Shown here piece by piece: positions 19,540 to 29,361 of a DNA stretch of 64,000 nucleotides. Under the pieces are notes generated by a model that had not been told where the DNA came from, ran no database searches, and saw nothing but the letters and a program-made list of their open reading frames with translations. The translations under genes and the position numbers were made by a program. Origin of the DNA: Ferrovibrio sp046297895 (GTDB taxonomy: Bacteria > Pseudomonadota > Alphaproteobacteria > Ferrovibrionales > Ferrovibrionaceae); contig NZ_JBKBHC010000004.1 of NCBI RefSeq assembly GCF_046297895.1, positions 310,001 to 374,000 on the forward strand, read 5' to 3'. Positions within the stretch are counted from its first letter, which is position 1. Each line of letters begins with the position of its first letter.

Positions 19540-20931
19540 ATGGCGCGTGACATTCTGATTGTCGACGACGAAGCCGATATCCGTAATCTGATCGCCGGCA
19601 TCCTGCAGGACGAAGGATACGAGACGCGTCTGGCCGCGGATTCCGTCGGCGCATTGCGGGAAATCGAGGCGCGCCGACCCAACGCGGTGATCCTGGATAT
19701 CTGGCTGCAGGGCAGCAAGCTCGACGGCCTGGAGATTCTCGACCGCATCGTGCGCGATCATGCAAATGTGCCTGTGATCATGATCTCGGGGCACGGGAAT
19801 ATCGAAACTGCCGTTTCCGCCATCAAGCGGGGCGCCTATGACTATATCGAGAAACCGTTCAAGAGCGACCGCCTCCTGCTGCTGGTCGATCGGGCGTTGG
19901 AGCAGGCACGCCTGAAACGCGAGAACGAAGACCTGCGTCAGATGTCGGGCGGTGTGCCAGAGCTGATCGGTTCTTCGCCTGCCATTGTCGCGCTGCGGCA
20001 GGCGATTGAGCGGGTTGCGCCCACCAACAGCCGGGTGCTGGTCGCGGGTCCGCCCGGATCGGGGAAGGAATTGGTCGCGCGCCTGCTGCACAAGCGCTCT
20101 CGCCGGGCTGGCGGCCCATTTGTCAGCCTCAATGTCGCGGCAATGACTTCAGACCGCGTCGAGGCCCAGCTTTTTGGCATCGAGGAATCGGTGAACGGGC
20201 AGCGTCAGCACCGCATCGGCGTTCTCGAAGAAGCGCATGGCGGCACGCTGTTCCTGGACGAAGTGGCGGAAATGTCCGCCGAGGCACAAGCGAAACTGTT
20301 GCGGGTGCTGACCGAGCAGGGCTTCGAGCGGGTCGGCGGGCGTACCCGGGTGCAGGTTGATGTTCGCATCATCTCCAGCACGACGCATGACCTTGCCGTG
20401 CGAGTCGGGCAGGGCAGTTTCAGGCAGGACCTGTTTCACAGATTGAATGTCGTGCCGCTGAAAGTGGCTGCCTTGCGTGACCGCCGCGAGGACATCCCGC
20501 TTTTGGCCAGGCATTTCGCCCGCGTGGAGGCGCAACGGCAGGGTGTGCCCGAGCGGGAGCTGGCCGAAGACGCGCTGCTGGCCCTGCAATCGGCGGAATG
20601 GCCGGGCAATGTCCGGGAACTGCGGAATGCCGTTGCGCGCCTGCTGATCATGATGCCTACGGACCAGAAGGGCGCGATCCATGCCGATATGCTGCCCTCG
20701 GACCTGGGTGCCACGCCGCCTATTGCGTTGCGACCGGAGACGACGACCGAGGTGATGGCGTTGCCCCTGCGTGACGCGCGCGAGATGTTCGAGCGCGAAT
20801 ATCTTCTCGCCCAGATAACGCGCTTCGGCGGCAACGTCTCGCGCACGGCCAGCTTCATCGGCATGGAGCGCTCTGCCCTGCACCGCAAGCTGAAGGCGCT
20901 TGGCGTCGTCAATCTTGACCGCAACGGCTAA
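19540..20931 (+). CDS. ntrX: Response regulator NtrX
   Basis: A 463-residue partner of NtrY. The receiver domain has DDEADIR and Asp53 (VILDIWLQGSK). The AAA+ domain has Walker A GPPGSGKE and GGTLFLDEVAEM, but where NtrC has GAFTGA this protein reads FGIEESVNGQRQHRIG, so the sigma54-contact loop is lost, as in other alphaproteobacterial NtrX. A Fis-type DNA-binding segment (NVSRTASFIGMERSALHRKL) closes it. It most likely acts as a sigma54-independent regulator. Confidence 0.95.
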   Translation: MARDILIVDDEADIRNLIAGILQDEGYETRLAADSVGALREIEARRPNAVILDIWLQGSKLDGLEILDRIVRDHANVPVIMISGHGNIETAVSAIKRGAYDYIEKPFKSDRLLLLVDRALEQARLKRENEDLRQMSGGVPELIGSSPAIVALRQAIERVAPTNSRVLVAGPPGSGKELVARLLHKRSRRAGGPFVSLNVAAMTSDRVEAQLFGIEESVNGQRQHRIGVLEEAHGGTLFLDEVAEMSAEAQAKLLRVLTEQGFERVGGRTRVQVDVRIISSTTHDLAVRVGQGSFRQDLFHRLNVVPLKVAALRDRREDIPLLARHFARVEAQRQGVPERELAEDALLALQSAEWPGNVRELRNAVARLLIMMPTDQKGAIHADMLPSDLGATPPIALRPETTTEVMALPLRDAREMFEREYLLAQITRFGGNVSRTASFIGMERSALHRKLKALGVVNLDRNG

Positions 20932-20949
20932 CGGGAACGGAAGGCTGCC

Positions 20950-22326
20950 ATGAAGGTGATCGTATGCGGTGCCGGATTGGTGGGGACCACCATTGCCCGG
21001 CAACTTGCTGCCGATGGCAACGAAGTGACGATGATCGATGTTTCGTCCGACCGGGCCAACAAGGCGGCGGAAAGCTATGACTTGCGCGGCATAGTCGGCC
21101 ATGCATCGCACCCGGACGTTCTGGAGCAGGCCGGGGCTGCCGATTCCGACATGCTGATCGCGGTCACCTTCGCCGATGAAGTGAACATGGTGGCCTGCGA
21201 GGTGGCGCATGCCCTGTTCAATGTGCCCACCAAGATCGCGCGCGTGCGGGCGCAGAGTTATCTCAAGCCGGAATGGGCCGACCTGTTCAACCAGAAGCAC
21301 ATTTCCATCGACTATATCATATCGCCTGAGATCGAGGTTGCGCGTGCCATTCACCGGCGCATCTTGACTCCTGGCGCTTTCGACATGATTCCATTCGCCG
21401 AGGACAGGCTTCGGCTGATAGGCGTTCGCCTGGAAGACGATTGTCCGGTTCTCAATACGCCATTGCGCCAGCTCACCGAGCTGTTTCCCGATTTGGCGAT
21501 CAATATATGCGCAATCAACAGAAATGGCGCTCTGCTGGTTCCCGACGCCGACGATCACTTGGAGGCGGGGGATGAGATTTATTTCTGCGCCCTGAAGGAC
21601 CATGTTCAGCGCGGCATGCGCCTGTTCGGGCATGAAGAGCGTGAGGCGCGACGCATCGTCCTGTGCGGCGGCGGCAATATCGGATTGTTCCTGGCCAGGG
21701 AAATCGCTGCGGCTCAGCCGTCGGTCCTGCTCAAGGTGGTGGAAGCCAACCGCAGCCGTGCCGAGTTCGTGGCCGGAGAGCTGAAGAACGCCGTTGTGTT
21801 GAACGGCGACTCCCTCGATATGGACATCCTGAACGAGGCGAAAGTCGGCGCGGCCGAAGCAATCATTTCCCTGACCAACGACGATGAAGTCAATATTTTG
21901 AGTTCCCTGTTGGCGAAGCGGGCCGGAGCCCAGCGCGCGATCACGCTGGTCAACAATCCGGCTTATGAGCCGTTGATTGGTTCGCTGGGGGTTGATGTCG
22001 TGGTCAATCCGAGGTCGACCACGGTCTCCTCGATCCTGCAGCATGTCCGTCGCGGCCGTATCCGCGGCGTCCACTCCCTGATGGATGGGGCGGCTGAGGT
22101 GATGGAGGCCGAGGCGGTGGAGACCAGTGCCCTGGTCGGCCGCCCGCTGGCAGAACTTGACCTGCCCGATGGCCTCATGATCGGTGCCATCATCCGGGGC
22201 GAGACGGTGATGATTGCGCGTGGAGACAGCGAGATCGAAGCGGGCGACCGGGTCATCCTTTTTGTCCGCCGCGATGCGGTGAAAAAAGTCGAGAAACTCT
22301 TCGCCGTGCGCCTCGAGTTCTTCTAA
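20950..22326 (+). CDS. trkA: Trk potassium uptake regulator TrkA
   Basis: A 458-residue cytoplasmic NAD(H)-binding subunit that gates Trk K+ channels. It carries two RCK repeats in tandem: the first begins VIVCGAGLVGTTIARQL, the second near residue 236 reads IVLCGGGNIGLFLAREI. Each is followed by a TrkA-C domain. The two-repeat length is standard. It follows ntrX by 18 bases, a common alphaproteobacterial order. No trkH or trkG lies in this window. Confidence 0.95.
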   Translation: MKVIVCGAGLVGTTIARQLAADGNEVTMIDVSSDRANKAAESYDLRGIVGHASHPDVLEQAGAADSDMLIAVTFADEVNMVACEVAHALFNVPTKIARVRAQSYLKPEWADLFNQKHISIDYIISPEIEVARAIHRRILTPGAFDMIPFAEDRLRLIGVRLEDDCPVLNTPLRQLTELFPDLAINICAINRNGALLVPDADDHLEAGDEIYFCALKDHVQRGMRLFGHEEREARRIVLCGGGNIGLFLAREIAAAQPSVLLKVVEANRSRAEFVAGELKNAVVLNGDSLDMDILNEAKVGAAEAIISLTNDDEVNILSSLLAKRAGAQRAITLVNNPAYEPLIGSLGVDVVVNPRSTTVSSILQHVRRGRIRGVHSLMDGAAEVMEAEAVETSALVGRPLAELDLPDGLMIGAIIRGETVMIARGDSEIEAGDRVILFVRRDAVKKVEKLFAVRLEFF

Positions 22327-22349
22327 TCCCCAGAAAGAGGTATTGTGCG

Positions 22350-23246
22350 ATGGCACGCGTTGTTTATGTCAACGGCCAGTATGTTCCCTATGGCCAGGCG
22401 GCCGTTCATGTGGAAGATCGCGGCTTTCAGTTTGCCGATGGCGTTTATGAAGTTATTGCGATTGTGAATGGCCGGCTGGTCGATGCCGAGGGCCACTTGG
22501 TGCGGCTGGAGCGCAGCCTCGATGAGCTGCGCATCCGGCACCCGATGACCCGGGCCGCCATGGCCATTGTTCTCAACGAGACGGTGCGGCGCAATCGGGT
22601 GAGGCAGGGTAACATTTACCTGCAGATCACCCGCGGGGCGGCGCGACGGGAATTTGCTTTTCCGGGCGACATCCCGCCCACGATGGTGGCCATCGCTCGC
22701 AGCGTTGACATGACCAAGGCGTCGGCGAATGCTGCAAAAGGCGTGGCGGCGATCACCCGGCCAGATATCCGCTGGGGGCGCTGCGACATCAAGACGGTCG
22801 GTCTGCTGCCGGCGGCGCTGGCCAAGCAGGCTGCGAAAGAGGCTGGGGCTTATGAAGCCTGGCTGGTCGACCGCGACGGGCATGTCACGGAAGGCAGTTC
22901 GTCCAATGCCTGGATCGTGACCAAGGACAATGTGCTGGTGACGCGCGCACCCAGCACGGCCATTCTGGGCGGCATCACACGCAGTGCCGTGCTGGAACTC
23001 GCGCGCCGCGAAGGCCTGGCGGTGGAAATTCGCAGCTTCACGGTGGCCGAGGCACTGGCGGCGAAAGAGGCCTTCGTCACCTCGACGACTTCCTATGCCA
23101 TGCCGGTCGTCAGCCTTGACGGCAAGCCGATCGGCAATGGCGGCCCTGGCGTGATGGTGGCCAGGCTGCGGGCGTTGTACGAGGCCCATGCCGCGAGCCA
23201 TGGCCTTGGCAAGGCGGACTGGGAGGCAGGCTTTATCGCCCCGTGA
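22350..23246 (+). CDS. dat: D-amino-acid transaminase (class IV PLP enzyme)
   Basis: A 298-residue fold-type IV aminotransferase. Features are the opening YVNGQYVP and VHVEDRGFQFADGVYEVI, the PLP lysine in RCDIKTVGLLP near residue 152, EAWLVDRDGHVTEGSSSNAW, and the phosphate-binding ITRSAVLELA. Members at this locus are usually D-alanine transaminases supplying D-Glu/D-Ala to peptidoglycan. Branched-chain aminotransferase is the alternative, but the short N-terminus and HVEDRGFQF favour the D-amino-acid type. Confidence 0.85.
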   Translation: MARVVYVNGQYVPYGQAAVHVEDRGFQFADGVYEVIAIVNGRLVDAEGHLVRLERSLDELRIRHPMTRAAMAIVLNETVRRNRVRQGNIYLQITRGAARREFAFPGDIPPTMVAIARSVDMTKASANAAKGVAAITRPDIRWGRCDIKTVGLLPAALAKQAAKEAGAYEAWLVDRDGHVTEGSSSNAWIVTKDNVLVTRAPSTAILGGITRSAVLELARREGLAVEIRSFTVAEALAAKEAFVTSTTSYAMPVVSLDGKPIGNGGPGVMVARLRALYEAHAASHGLGKADWEAGFIAP

Positions 23247-23307
23247 GGTGACGGAGGTCACAACCGAGGGGTGCGGGCGCCTTCCTGCGCCGGAAACCGC
23301 CATTGTT

Positions 23308-23336
23308 TTGCCACTTTCGCGAATTAATGATTTAAT
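23308..23336 (+). promoter_or_regulatory. Sigma70-type promoter for hfq
   Basis: TTGCCA (23308-23313), 17 bases, TTTAAT (23331-23336), each five of six to consensus. It leaves a leader of roughly 110 bases before the hfq ATG. The last 55 bases of the leader are A-rich (23401-23454) and could be bound by Hfq itself. Confidence 0.5.
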
Positions 23337-23454
23337 CTGCGAATGCGTGGGGCTGCGGCCGCCGCCTCCGCACATGCGATCCGGTAAGACTTGGCCGGAT
23401 TGTGAAAAAAACAAAACAAAGACAACAAGATAAGAAAAGAAAGGTCCAACAACG

Positions 23455-23727
23455 ATGGCCGCCGACAAGCCTCAGAACGTCCAGGATGTCTTCCTCAATC
23501 ACATCCGTAAAACAAAAACTCCGGTTACGGTCTTTCTCGTGAATGGTGTCAAGCTCCAGGGCATCATCAGCTGGTTCGACAATTTCTCGGTGCTGCTGCG
23601 CCGGGACGGTCATATGCAGCTGGTCTACAAGCACGCCATTTCCACCGTGATGCCGTCTGGCCCGATCCAGCTCTTCGACCCGGCAGCTCAGGGCGGTGCC
23701 GGTCAGGCGCAGGGGGAGCAGGGCTAA
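23455..23727 (+). CDS. hfq: RNA chaperone Hfq
   Basis: A 90-residue Sm-like protein that forms a hexameric ring pairing small RNAs with mRNAs. Sm1 (VNGVKLQGIISWFDNFSVLL) and Sm2 (YKHAISTVMP) are intact, with QNVQDVFLNHIRK at the front. A short Gln/Gly tail follows. AAAGG precedes the ATG. Its stop lies in an inverted repeat (GGGAGCA 23714-23720, TGCTCCC 23736-23742) enclosing a T-run, which could attenuate read-through to hflX 58 bases on. hfq-hflX is a conserved pair. Confidence 0.98.
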   Translation: MAADKPQNVQDVFLNHIRKTKTPVTVFLVNGVKLQGIISWFDNFSVLLRRDGHMQLVYKHAISTVMPSGPIQLFDPAAQGGAGQAQGEQG

Positions 23728-23784
23728 GGCTTTTTTGCTCCCGGTGGCGATGTCCGGGTTGGTAAACGCCCGGGCTTTGCTTAT

Positions 23785-25122
23785 ATGGCGATAATGCCAG
23801 ATCACATCGAAAGCGGCGACGAGCGCACGAGGCGTGCGCTCGTCCTGCACCCCACACTTAAATCTCCCGGTCCCAAGGCTACGGCTGCGGATACGCGCCG
23901 CCGTCCGGAAGCGCGCCTGGCCGAGGCCGTCGGCCTGGCTGCCGCCATCGATCTTGAGGTTGTGCATGCCGAGGTGGTCTGGCTGGCGGCCTGGCGGCCT
24001 TCGACCCTGATCGGCAGCGGCAAGACCGAGGAACTCGCGGCGTGGATCGCCGAGCATCCGGTCGATGTCGTGATCGTGGATGCGGCCGTCACCCCGGTCC
24101 AGCAGCGCAACCTGGAGCGCGCGCTGAAGGCCAAGGTGATCGACCGCACCGGCCTGATCCTTGAAATCTTCGGCGCCCGCGCACGCACCAAGGAAGGGCG
24201 GCTGCAGGTGGAACTGGCGCACCTGAACTACCAGCGCTCGCGCCTGGTGCGATCCTGGACCCACCTTGAACGCCAGCGCGGCGGTTTCGGCTTTCTCGGC
24301 GGTCCCGGCGAAAGCCAGCTTGAGATTGACCGCCGTCTGATCGGCGAACGCATCGCCCGCATCAAACTGGATCTGGAGCAGGTTGTGAATACCCGCTCGC
24401 TGCATCGTCGTGCGCGGCAGAAGGTGCCCTATCCGGTGGTGGCCCTGGTGGGCTACACCAATGCCGGCAAATCCACTCTGTTCAACCGCCTGACCGAGGC
24501 CCGGGTGCTGGCCAAGGATCTGCTGTTCGCCACCCTGGATCCGACCATGCGCACCGTGCGGCTGCCGTCTGGCCGGAACGTGATCCTCAGCGACACCGTT
24601 GGTTTCATCTCCGAACTGCCGACTCATCTGGTCGCGGCGTTCCGCGCCACGCTGGAAGAGGTGATCTCGGCCGACCTGATCTTGCATGTGCGCGACATGT
24701 CGCACCCCGATTGCGAGGCACAGGCAGGCGATGTGCGCGATGTACTCGCTTCGCTCGGCGTGACCGAGGAGAGCGGCCATCGCTTGCTTGAGGCCTGGAA
24801 CAAGTCTGATCAGCTCGAACCGGAGGCGCGTGAAGCGCTGCAGAACCAGGCGGCTCGACAGCAGGACGCCATCGTGATCTCTGCCTTGGAAGGTGCGGGC
24901 TGCGATACCCTGCTGCAACGGATCGATGCCATGCTGGGCAGCGACCGTGTCGAACTGGCCGTCACGCTCGATGCCGGCGATGGTGCCGCTTTGGCCTGGT
25001 TGCACAGGCATGGCGAGGTGCTGGCCATGCAGGAGCAGGACGGCCATCTCAAATTGTCGGTCGCGCTGTCGCAGGCCGAGGCCGGCAAATGGCTTAAACG
25101 GCAGGAAGGACAGCGGGCATGA
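23785..25122 (+). CDS. hflX: GTPase HflX
   Basis: A 445-residue ribosome-associated GTPase that splits or rescues stalled 50S/70S ribosomes. The N-terminal HflX domain ends in the Arg/Gly-rich GFGFLGGPGESQLE segment. The GTPase domain has G1 GYTNAGKST near residue 225, G3 DTVGF, and G4 NKSD. It overlaps the next gene by 4 bases (ATGA). Confidence 0.95.
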   Translation: MAIMPDHIESGDERTRRALVLHPTLKSPGPKATAADTRRRPEARLAEAVGLAAAIDLEVVHAEVVWLAAWRPSTLIGSGKTEELAAWIAEHPVDVVIVDAAVTPVQQRNLERALKAKVIDRTGLILEIFGARARTKEGRLQVELAHLNYQRSRLVRSWTHLERQRGGFGFLGGPGESQLEIDRRLIGERIARIKLDLEQVVNTRSLHRRARQKVPYPVVALVGYTNAGKSTLFNRLTEARVLAKDLLFATLDPTMRTVRLPSGRNVILSDTVGFISELPTHLVAAFRATLEEVISADLILHVRDMSHPDCEAQAGDVRDVLASLGVTEESGHRLLEAWNKSDQLEPEAREALQNQAARQQDAIVISALEGAGCDTLLQRIDAMLGSDRVELAVTLDAGDGAALAWLHRHGEVLAMQEQDGHLKLSVALSQAEAGKWLKRQEGQRA

Positions 25123-25949
25123 CTGCAAGAATCGACATGGACGTCGTGCGGCTGCTGATCGAGGAGGCGGCCCGCACGGTGATCATGCCGCGGTTTCGGC
25201 AGCTCAAGACCGGCGATATCGACCAGAAAGCCGGGCCGCATGATGTCGTTACCATTGCGGACAAGGATTCCGAGGCCTTCCTGACGCCTCGGCTGCAGGC
25301 CCTTGTCCCGGGCTCGACCGTCGTGGGCGAGGAGGCGGCCAGCGCCGACGAGGCGATCATGGATGCGCTGCGCCGGCCGGGCGCGGCCTGGCTAATCGAT
25401 CCCGTGGATGGCACTGCCAATTTTGCCGTCGGCAATGCCCTGTTCGCAGTGATGGTGTCTCTGGTTCAGGATGGCGATGCGGTGGCGAGCTGGATCCATG
25501 ATCCGGTACGCGGCATCACGGCGATGGCCGAGAAAGGCGCCGGCGCATGGATGCGCGAGTCCGATGGTAGCCAGCGCCGGCTGGCCACGCCAAAACCGCC
25601 CTCGCTGGCACATCTGTCGGGCGCGCCCAACATCCGCTATGGCGACCGTGATTTTGCCGCCCGTATCGGCCATCGTGCCGATAAAACGGCCGGCGTGCTG
25701 ATCCTGCGCTGCGCCGGCCAGGAATACCTCGCCATCGCCGATGGCCACATCCATTACGCCGTCTACAATCGCGCCCTGCCATGGGATCATGCGGCCGGCT
25801 GCCTGCTGATCACCGAGGCCGGCGGCATCGCCAAACGGCTGGATGGCAGCCTCTATCGCGCCGCCGACAAACCCTGGGGCAGTCCCCTCGTCGCTGCCTG
25901 TGGCGAAGACCAATGGAATTGGCTGAAAACCAATATTTTTGACCCCTGA
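25119..25949 (+). CDS. Inositol monophosphatase family protein
   Basis: A 276-residue Mg-dependent sugar-phosphate phosphatase of the IMPase/HisN/CysQ superfamily. The metal motifs are VVGEEAAS (Glu), IDPVDGTANFAVG (Asp-Pro-x-Asp-Gly) and ALPWDHAAGCLLITEAGG. The family includes inositol-1-phosphatase, histidinol phosphatase and PAP phosphatase, and sequence reading cannot choose between them. It is translationally coupled to hflX. After it, 143 bases of non-coding DNA precede gyrA, with a CCCCT/AGGGG hairpin lacking a T-run. Confidence 0.88.
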   Translation: MTARIDMDVVRLLIEEAARTVIMPRFRQLKTGDIDQKAGPHDVVTIADKDSEAFLTPRLQALVPGSTVVGEEAASADEAIMDALRRPGAAWLIDPVDGTANFAVGNALFAVMVSLVQDGDAVASWIHDPVRGITAMAEKGAGAWMRESDGSQRRLATPKPPSLAHLSGAPNIRYGDRDFAARIGHRADKTAGVLILRCAGQEYLAIADGHIHYAVYNRALPWDHAAGCLLITEAGGIAKRLDGSLYRAADKPWGSPLVAACGEDQWNWLKTNIFDP

Positions 25950-26092
25950 TTTCCCCCCCTGCGGAGGGGCGCCCGGCATTGCTGCGATGGCCCTCGCCAT
26001 GGTAGTTTTTCGGGCCTGATTCCAGGGCCGGAAACGGCCTGTTCGGGCATCCCGATTCGACTTCAAAAACCCTTATTCCGGACGCCCGTTTC

Positions 26093-28840
26093 GTGACCGA
26101 TCAGCCACAGCTTCCGCACGACATTCAGCCCATCTCCATCGAAGAGGAGATGCAGCGTTCCTACCTCGGTTACGCCATGAGCGTGATCGTGTCGCGCGCG
26201 CTGCCCGATGTGCGGGACGGCCTGAAGCCCGTGCATCGTCGCATCCTCTATTCGATGCACGAAAACGGCTATACGGCAGACAAGGCCTATCGCAAGTCGG
26301 CCCGCGTGGTCGGCGACGTGATGGGTAAATACCACCCGCATGGCGACCAGGCGATCTACGATGCCATGGTGCGTATGGCGCAGCCGTTCTCCATGCGTCT
26401 GCCCTTGCTGGACGGGCAGGGCAACTTCGGCTCGATGGACGGCGACCCGCCGGCGGCGATGCGCTACACCGAGATCCGCCTCGACCGGGCCGCCGAGGCC
26501 ATGCTGACCGATATCGACAAGAACACCGTCGATTTCCAGTCCAACTACGATGACACCACCCGGGAACCGACCGTGCTGCCGGCGCAGTTCCCAAATCTGC
26601 TGGTCAACGGTGCGAACGGCATCGCGGTGGGCATGGCGACCAATATCCCGCCGCATAATCTGGGCGAGGTGATCGATGCCTGCTGCGCCTATGTCGACAA
26701 CAATGGCGTAACGCTTGAACAGTTGCTGGAAATTCTGCCTGCGCCGGATTTCCCCACCGGCGGCATCATTCTGGGTCGGGCCGGCGCCAAGGCGGCGATG
26801 TGGACCGGCCGCGGCTCGGTGATCATGCGCGGCAAGGTGCATGTCGAGGAGATCCGCAAGGATCGCGAAGCGATCATCGTTACCGAAGTTCCCTATCAGG
26901 TGAACAAGGCCTCGATGATCGAGAAGATCGCCGAGCTGGTGCGCTCGAAGAAAATCGAGGGCATTTCCGACCTGCGCGACGAGTCTGATCGCGATGGCGT
27001 CCGCGTGGTGATCGAAATCAAGCGTGACGCCATGGCCGAGGTGGTGCTGAACCAGCTCTACCGCTTTACGCCGCTGCAGACATCGTTCGGCGTCAATATG
27101 CTGGCGCTGAACGGCGGCAAGCCGGAATTGATGAATATCAAGCAGATGATCGCGGCTTTCGTGAACTTCCGCGAGGAAGTGATCTTGCGCCGTACGCGAT
27201 TCCTGCTTGGCAAGGCGCGCGACCGCGCTCACGTGTTGGTCGGCCTGGCCATCGCGGTGGCCAACATCGACGAGGTGATCAAGCTGATCCGCAGCGCGCC
27301 CGATCCGCAGACGGCGCGCGAGCAGTTGATGGCCCGCGAATGGCCGGCTGCCGACGTGGCCGACATGATCACGCTGATCGACGATCTCAGCCACAAGGTG
27401 ATCGACGGCAAGTATCGCCTGTCGGAGACCCAGGCCCGCGCCATCCTCGACCTGCGCCTGCAGCGTCTGACCGCGTTGGGCCGCGACGAGATCGGCGATG
27501 AGATGAAGGCTTTGGCCGCCGAGATCAACGAATACCTCGCCATCCTCGGCAGCCGGGCCAGACTGATGGACATGCTGCGCGGCGAACTGGTGGCCATGCG
27601 CGAAAAGTTCGCGACCCCACGCCGCACCCAGATCGCCGAGATGGAATTCGAGCAGGATGACGAAGACCTGATCCAGCGCGAGGACATGGTGGTGACCGTC
27701 AGCTATGGCGGCTATGTTAAGCGCACGCCGCTGTCCACTTACCGGCTGCAGAAGCGCGGCGGCAAGGGCCGCACCGGCATGAGCACCAAGGATGAGGATT
27801 TCGTTACCCGCGTGCTGGTGGCCAGCACCCACACGCCGGTGCTGTTCTTCTCCAATATCGGCCGCGTCTACAAGCTGAAGGTCTATCGTTTGCCGGAAGG
27901 CACGCCGCAGTCCCGCGGCAAGGCCTTTGTAAACCTGCTGCCCCTGGCCGAGGGGGAGAAGATCACCACGGTGCTGCCGCTGCCCGAGGACGAAGCCAAG
28001 TGGGGCGAACTGCACGTCATGTTTGCCACTGCCAAGGGTTATGTGCGCCGCAACGACCTGAGCGATTTCGTCACCATCAATGCCAATGGCAAGATCGCCA
28101 TGAAGTTCGAGGGCGAGGATGCCGACGACAGCCTGATCGGCGTGCTGCCCTGCACCGAACAGGACGATATCTTGCTGGCTTCATACGCCGGCAAATGCGT
28201 ACGGTTCCCGGTCGCCGATGTGAGAACCTTCCAGAGCCGCGCCTCAACCGGCGTGCGCGGCATGAAGCTCGCCGAAGGCGACCGCGTCATCTCGATGTCA
28301 GTGCTGCGTCATATCGAGGTGGGACCGGAGGAGCGCGAGGCCTATTTCAAATACGAGGCCGCACAGGAACGCATCCGCGCCGGCGAAAGCGGAGTGGAAT
28401 TGCCGGCCGACATATCCGTGCAGCGCTTCACCGAACTGCAGGCCGCCGAGCAGTTCATCCTCACCGTTACGGAAAAAGGCTTTGGCAAGCGCAGCTCGGC
28501 CTATGAATATCGCATCACCAGCCGTGGCGGCTCGGGCATCATCAATATCGAGACGACGCCCAAGAATGGCAGCGTCACCGCCGCTTTCCCGGTCGAGCAT
28601 GATGATCAGATCATGCTGGTCACCGATGGCGGCCAGGTGATCCGGTGCCCGGTCGACGATATCCGTATTGCCGGTCGCAACACCCAGGGCGTGATCATCT
28701 TCAAGCTCAATGAAGGCGAGAAGGTTGCGTCGGTCGCCCATTTGCCTGAAAGTGGCCCCGCGCAGGACGAAGGCCAGGATGACGGCCCGGAAGACGGTTC
28801 GTCCGCGAATGACGGTGCAGGTGACTCTGGGGAGGAGTGA
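26093..28840 (+). CDS. gyrA: DNA gyrase subunit A
   Basis: A 915-residue subunit that cleaves and rejoins DNA. The catalytic Tyr is Tyr125 in AAMRYTE, and the quinolone region reads YHPHGDQAIYD, so Gln86 sits where E. coli has Ser83. The C-terminal beta-pinwheel has a GyrA-box variant, QKRGGKG, which separates it from ParC. The tail is acidic (DEGQDDGPEDG). The start is GTG giving MTDQPQLPHD. The stop shares bases with the coaD start. Confidence 0.96.
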   Translation: MTDQPQLPHDIQPISIEEEMQRSYLGYAMSVIVSRALPDVRDGLKPVHRRILYSMHENGYTADKAYRKSARVVGDVMGKYHPHGDQAIYDAMVRMAQPFSMRLPLLDGQGNFGSMDGDPPAAMRYTEIRLDRAAEAMLTDIDKNTVDFQSNYDDTTREPTVLPAQFPNLLVNGANGIAVGMATNIPPHNLGEVIDACCAYVDNNGVTLEQLLEILPAPDFPTGGIILGRAGAKAAMWTGRGSVIMRGKVHVEEIRKDREAIIVTEVPYQVNKASMIEKIAELVRSKKIEGISDLRDESDRDGVRVVIEIKRDAMAEVVLNQLYRFTPLQTSFGVNMLALNGGKPELMNIKQMIAAFVNFREEVILRRTRFLLGKARDRAHVLVGLAIAVANIDEVIKLIRSAPDPQTAREQLMAREWPAADVADMITLIDDLSHKVIDGKYRLSETQARAILDLRLQRLTALGRDEIGDEMKALAAEINEYLAILGSRARLMDMLRGELVAMREKFATPRRTQIAEMEFEQDDEDLIQREDMVVTVSYGGYVKRTPLSTYRLQKRGGKGRTGMSTKDEDFVTRVLVASTHTPVLFFSNIGRVYKLKVYRLPEGTPQSRGKAFVNLLPLAEGEKITTVLPLPEDEAKWGELHVMFATAKGYVRRNDLSDFVTINANGKIAMKFEGEDADDSLIGVLPCTEQDDILLASYAGKCVRFPVADVRTFQSRASTGVRGMKLAEGDRVISMSVLRHIEVGPEEREAYFKYEAAQERIRAGESGVELPADISVQRFTELQAAEQFILTVTEKGFGKRSSAYEYRITSRGGSGIINIETTPKNGSVTAAFPVEHDDQIMLVTDGGQVIRCPVDDIRIAGRNTQGVIIFKLNEGEKVASVAHLPESGPAQDEGQDDGPEDGSSANDGAGDSGEE

Positions 28841-29361
28841 TGACCAAGCAGCGCATCGGGCTATACCCGGGCACATTCGATCCGGTAACCAAGGGCCATT
28901 ACGACATCATCAAGCGGGCTGGCAAGCTGGTCGACAAGTTGGTGGTTGGCGTGGCGGTCAATATCGGCAAGGGGCCGTTCTTTTCGCTGGAAGAACGCGT
29001 CGAAATGGTGCGCGAGGAAATCGGTCCCCTGATGCCGGGCGCCACCGAATTCGAGGTCAAGCCGTTTTCCAATCTGCTGATGCATTTCGCCATGGAGATC
29101 GGCGCAGTCATGATCATCCGCGGCCTGCGCGCGGTGTCGGACTTCGAGTATGAATTCCAGATGGTTGGCATGAATGCCCGCCTGAATGCCGAGATCGAGA
29201 CCGTTTTCCTGATGGCTTCGGACAATCACCAGTTCATCGCTTCCCGGCTGGTCAAGGAAATCGCCATGCTGGGCGGGGATATTAATCCTTTCGTATCGCC
29301 CCGCGTCGCCGAACGCATGCGCGCCCGTGTCGCGGCGCTGAAGGCCAATGGCGATGCCTGA
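28840..29361 (+). CDS. coaD: Phosphopantetheine adenylyltransferase
   Basis: A protein of about 173 residues catalysing the penultimate step of CoA synthesis. GLYPGTFDPVTKGHYDII holds the nucleotidyltransferase T/HxGH motif; IIRGLRAVSDFEYEFQM and the late FIASRLVKEIAMLGGDI are family hallmarks. The ATG at 28840 overlaps the gyrA stop (GTGATGA) and GGGGAGG is at 28829-28835. The ppiA start lies within its 3' end. Confidence 0.96.
   Translation: MTKQRIGLYPGTFDPVTKGHYDIIKRAGKLVDKLVVGVAVNIGKGPFFSLEERVEMVREEIGPLMPGATEFEVKPFSNLLMHFAMEIGAVMIIRGLRAVSDFEYEFQMVGMNARLNAEIETVFLMASDNHQFIASRLVKEIAMLGGDINPFVSPRVAERMRARVAALKANGDA

Noticed and set aside
25950..26092. Intrinsic terminator between the IMPase gene and gyrA
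   Set aside because: CCCCT/AGGGG and ATGGC/GCCAT stems exist but are only 5 bp, and the T-run after the second is set back by several bases.
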